Shown here: positions 6,697-6,824 of the stretch, piece by piece
Numbering within the stretch: position 1 is the stretch's first letter
Layout of the letters: each line of letters begins with the position of its first letter
Assembly (NCBI GenBank): GCA_910580045.1
Contig: CAJTXF010000103.1
Span: 1-6,824, forward strand
Direction of reading: 5' to 3'
Source: an uncultured Eubacteriales bacterium
GTDB taxonomy: Bacteria; Bacillota; Clostridia; Oscillospirales; Acutalibacteraceae
Length of the DNA stretch: 6,824 nucleotides
Notes under the pieces: model-generated
Databases searched by the model: none
Seen by the model: only the letters and a program-made list of their open reading frames with translations
Told to the model about the DNA's origin: nothing
Program-made: the position numbers and the translations under genes

Positions 6697-6734
6697 CCGT
6701 GAGTTGGGAAATCTGTGATTTCCCAACTCAACGG
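6697..6734. repeat. Hairpin A-prime, third hairpin of the family
   Basis: CCGTGAGTTGGGAAAT (6697-6712) pairs with 6718-6734 around loop CTGTG, with one extra A near 6730. The core GTTGGGAAA is shared with hairpin A at 6477, while outer bases and the loop-closing pair differ in complementary fashion. It is followed by GCTGCTTGGGATGGT (6741-6755), the exact inverse of 6456-6470, which flanks the other hairpin. Confidence 0.88.
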
Positions 6735-6767
6735 ATTCGCGCTGCTTGGGATGGTGGGCGGCTGCTC

Positions 6768-6794
6768 CGAAGAGTTCGCTTGGCGAACTCTTCG
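6768..6794. repeat. Hairpin B, second copy
   Basis: CGAAGAGTTCGC (6768-6779) and GCGAACTCTTCG (6783-6794) form a perfect 12-bp stem with loop TTG. It shares the AGAGTTCGC arm with 6410-6430 and sits in the mirror-image position of the symmetric right-hand structure. The remaining bases to 6824 show nothing recognisable. Confidence 0.87.
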
Positions 6795-6824
6795 AACCCA
6801 CCAGGGGGCAAGGTCTCGCCTGTC

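Larger units (their letters stand above)
6224..6699 (-). repeat. Right copy of the composite intergenic repeat (inverted)
   Basis: Read on the minus strand, this copy has the same module order as 28-453: core (6699 down to 6514), hairpin A (6513-6477), spacer with hairpin B (6410-6430), a link, then the three-hairpin block (6328-6238). It is about 50 bp longer than the left copy, mostly because of the spacer and a longer core. The core ends resemble each other in inverted form (CGGAGAG at 6511-6517 and CTCTCCG at 6693-6699). No gene is credible in 6200-6824, where no frame shows recognisable protein sequence. Confidence 0.8.

Noticed and set aside
28..6699. A composite transposon carrying the four genes
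   Set aside because: No transposase is visible in either flank, and the four genes are ordinary metabolic or signalling genes. The element also lies upstream of genes in a way more typical of dispersed intergenic repeats.

Overview
The window looks like chromosomal DNA from a GC-rich Bacillota, most likely an anaerobic gut clostridium of the Oscillospirales type. The evidence is strong AGGAGG-type ribosome binding sites, sigma-A promoters with 17-bp spacers, a lipobox-bearing solute-binding protein, a cytosolic family 3 glycosidase and a PduL phosphotransacylase. The assignment to order is inference; there is no rRNA or tRNA to anchor it.

Layout. Positions 1-453 hold a gene-free, hairpin-rich composite repeat. 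Then come four single-gene units on alternating strands: a PilZ-domain protein (667-1401, +), a GH3 beta-glucosidase-type enzyme (1581-3818, -), a lipoprotein solute-binding protein (4022-5434, +) and PduL (5558-6124, -). From about 6224 to the end lies a second copy of the composite repeat, inverted relative to the first and then extended into a nearly symmetric structure. Both convergent gene pairs are separated by hairpin terminators. The GH3 and lipoprotein genes diverge from a 203-bp intergenic region containing an A/T tract.

How the genes relate. The GH3 enzyme has no signal peptide and probably hydrolyses imported oligosaccharides or glycosides. The divergent lipoprotein could capture a sugar or similar ligand outside the cell, but no ABC permease is present, so a functional link is only suggested by position. 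PduL interconverts acyl-CoA and acyl-phosphate and, away from any microcompartment genes, probably serves acetate or propionate formation. The PilZ protein is a predicted c-di-GMP receptor. No pathway unites all four; this reads as a stretch of independent housekeeping or accessory genes.

The most interesting material is the non-coding flanks. Both copies share the same ordered modules: a core of about 180 bp, a long hairpin (A), a variable spacer and a block of three GC-rich hairpins. The block is 88/91 identical between copies. Hairpin A occurs three times, with paired base changes that preserve the stem. Each copy sits just upstream of an outermost gene (pilZ-type or pduL), in the same orientation relative to that gene. 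I do not recognise this element as a named family.
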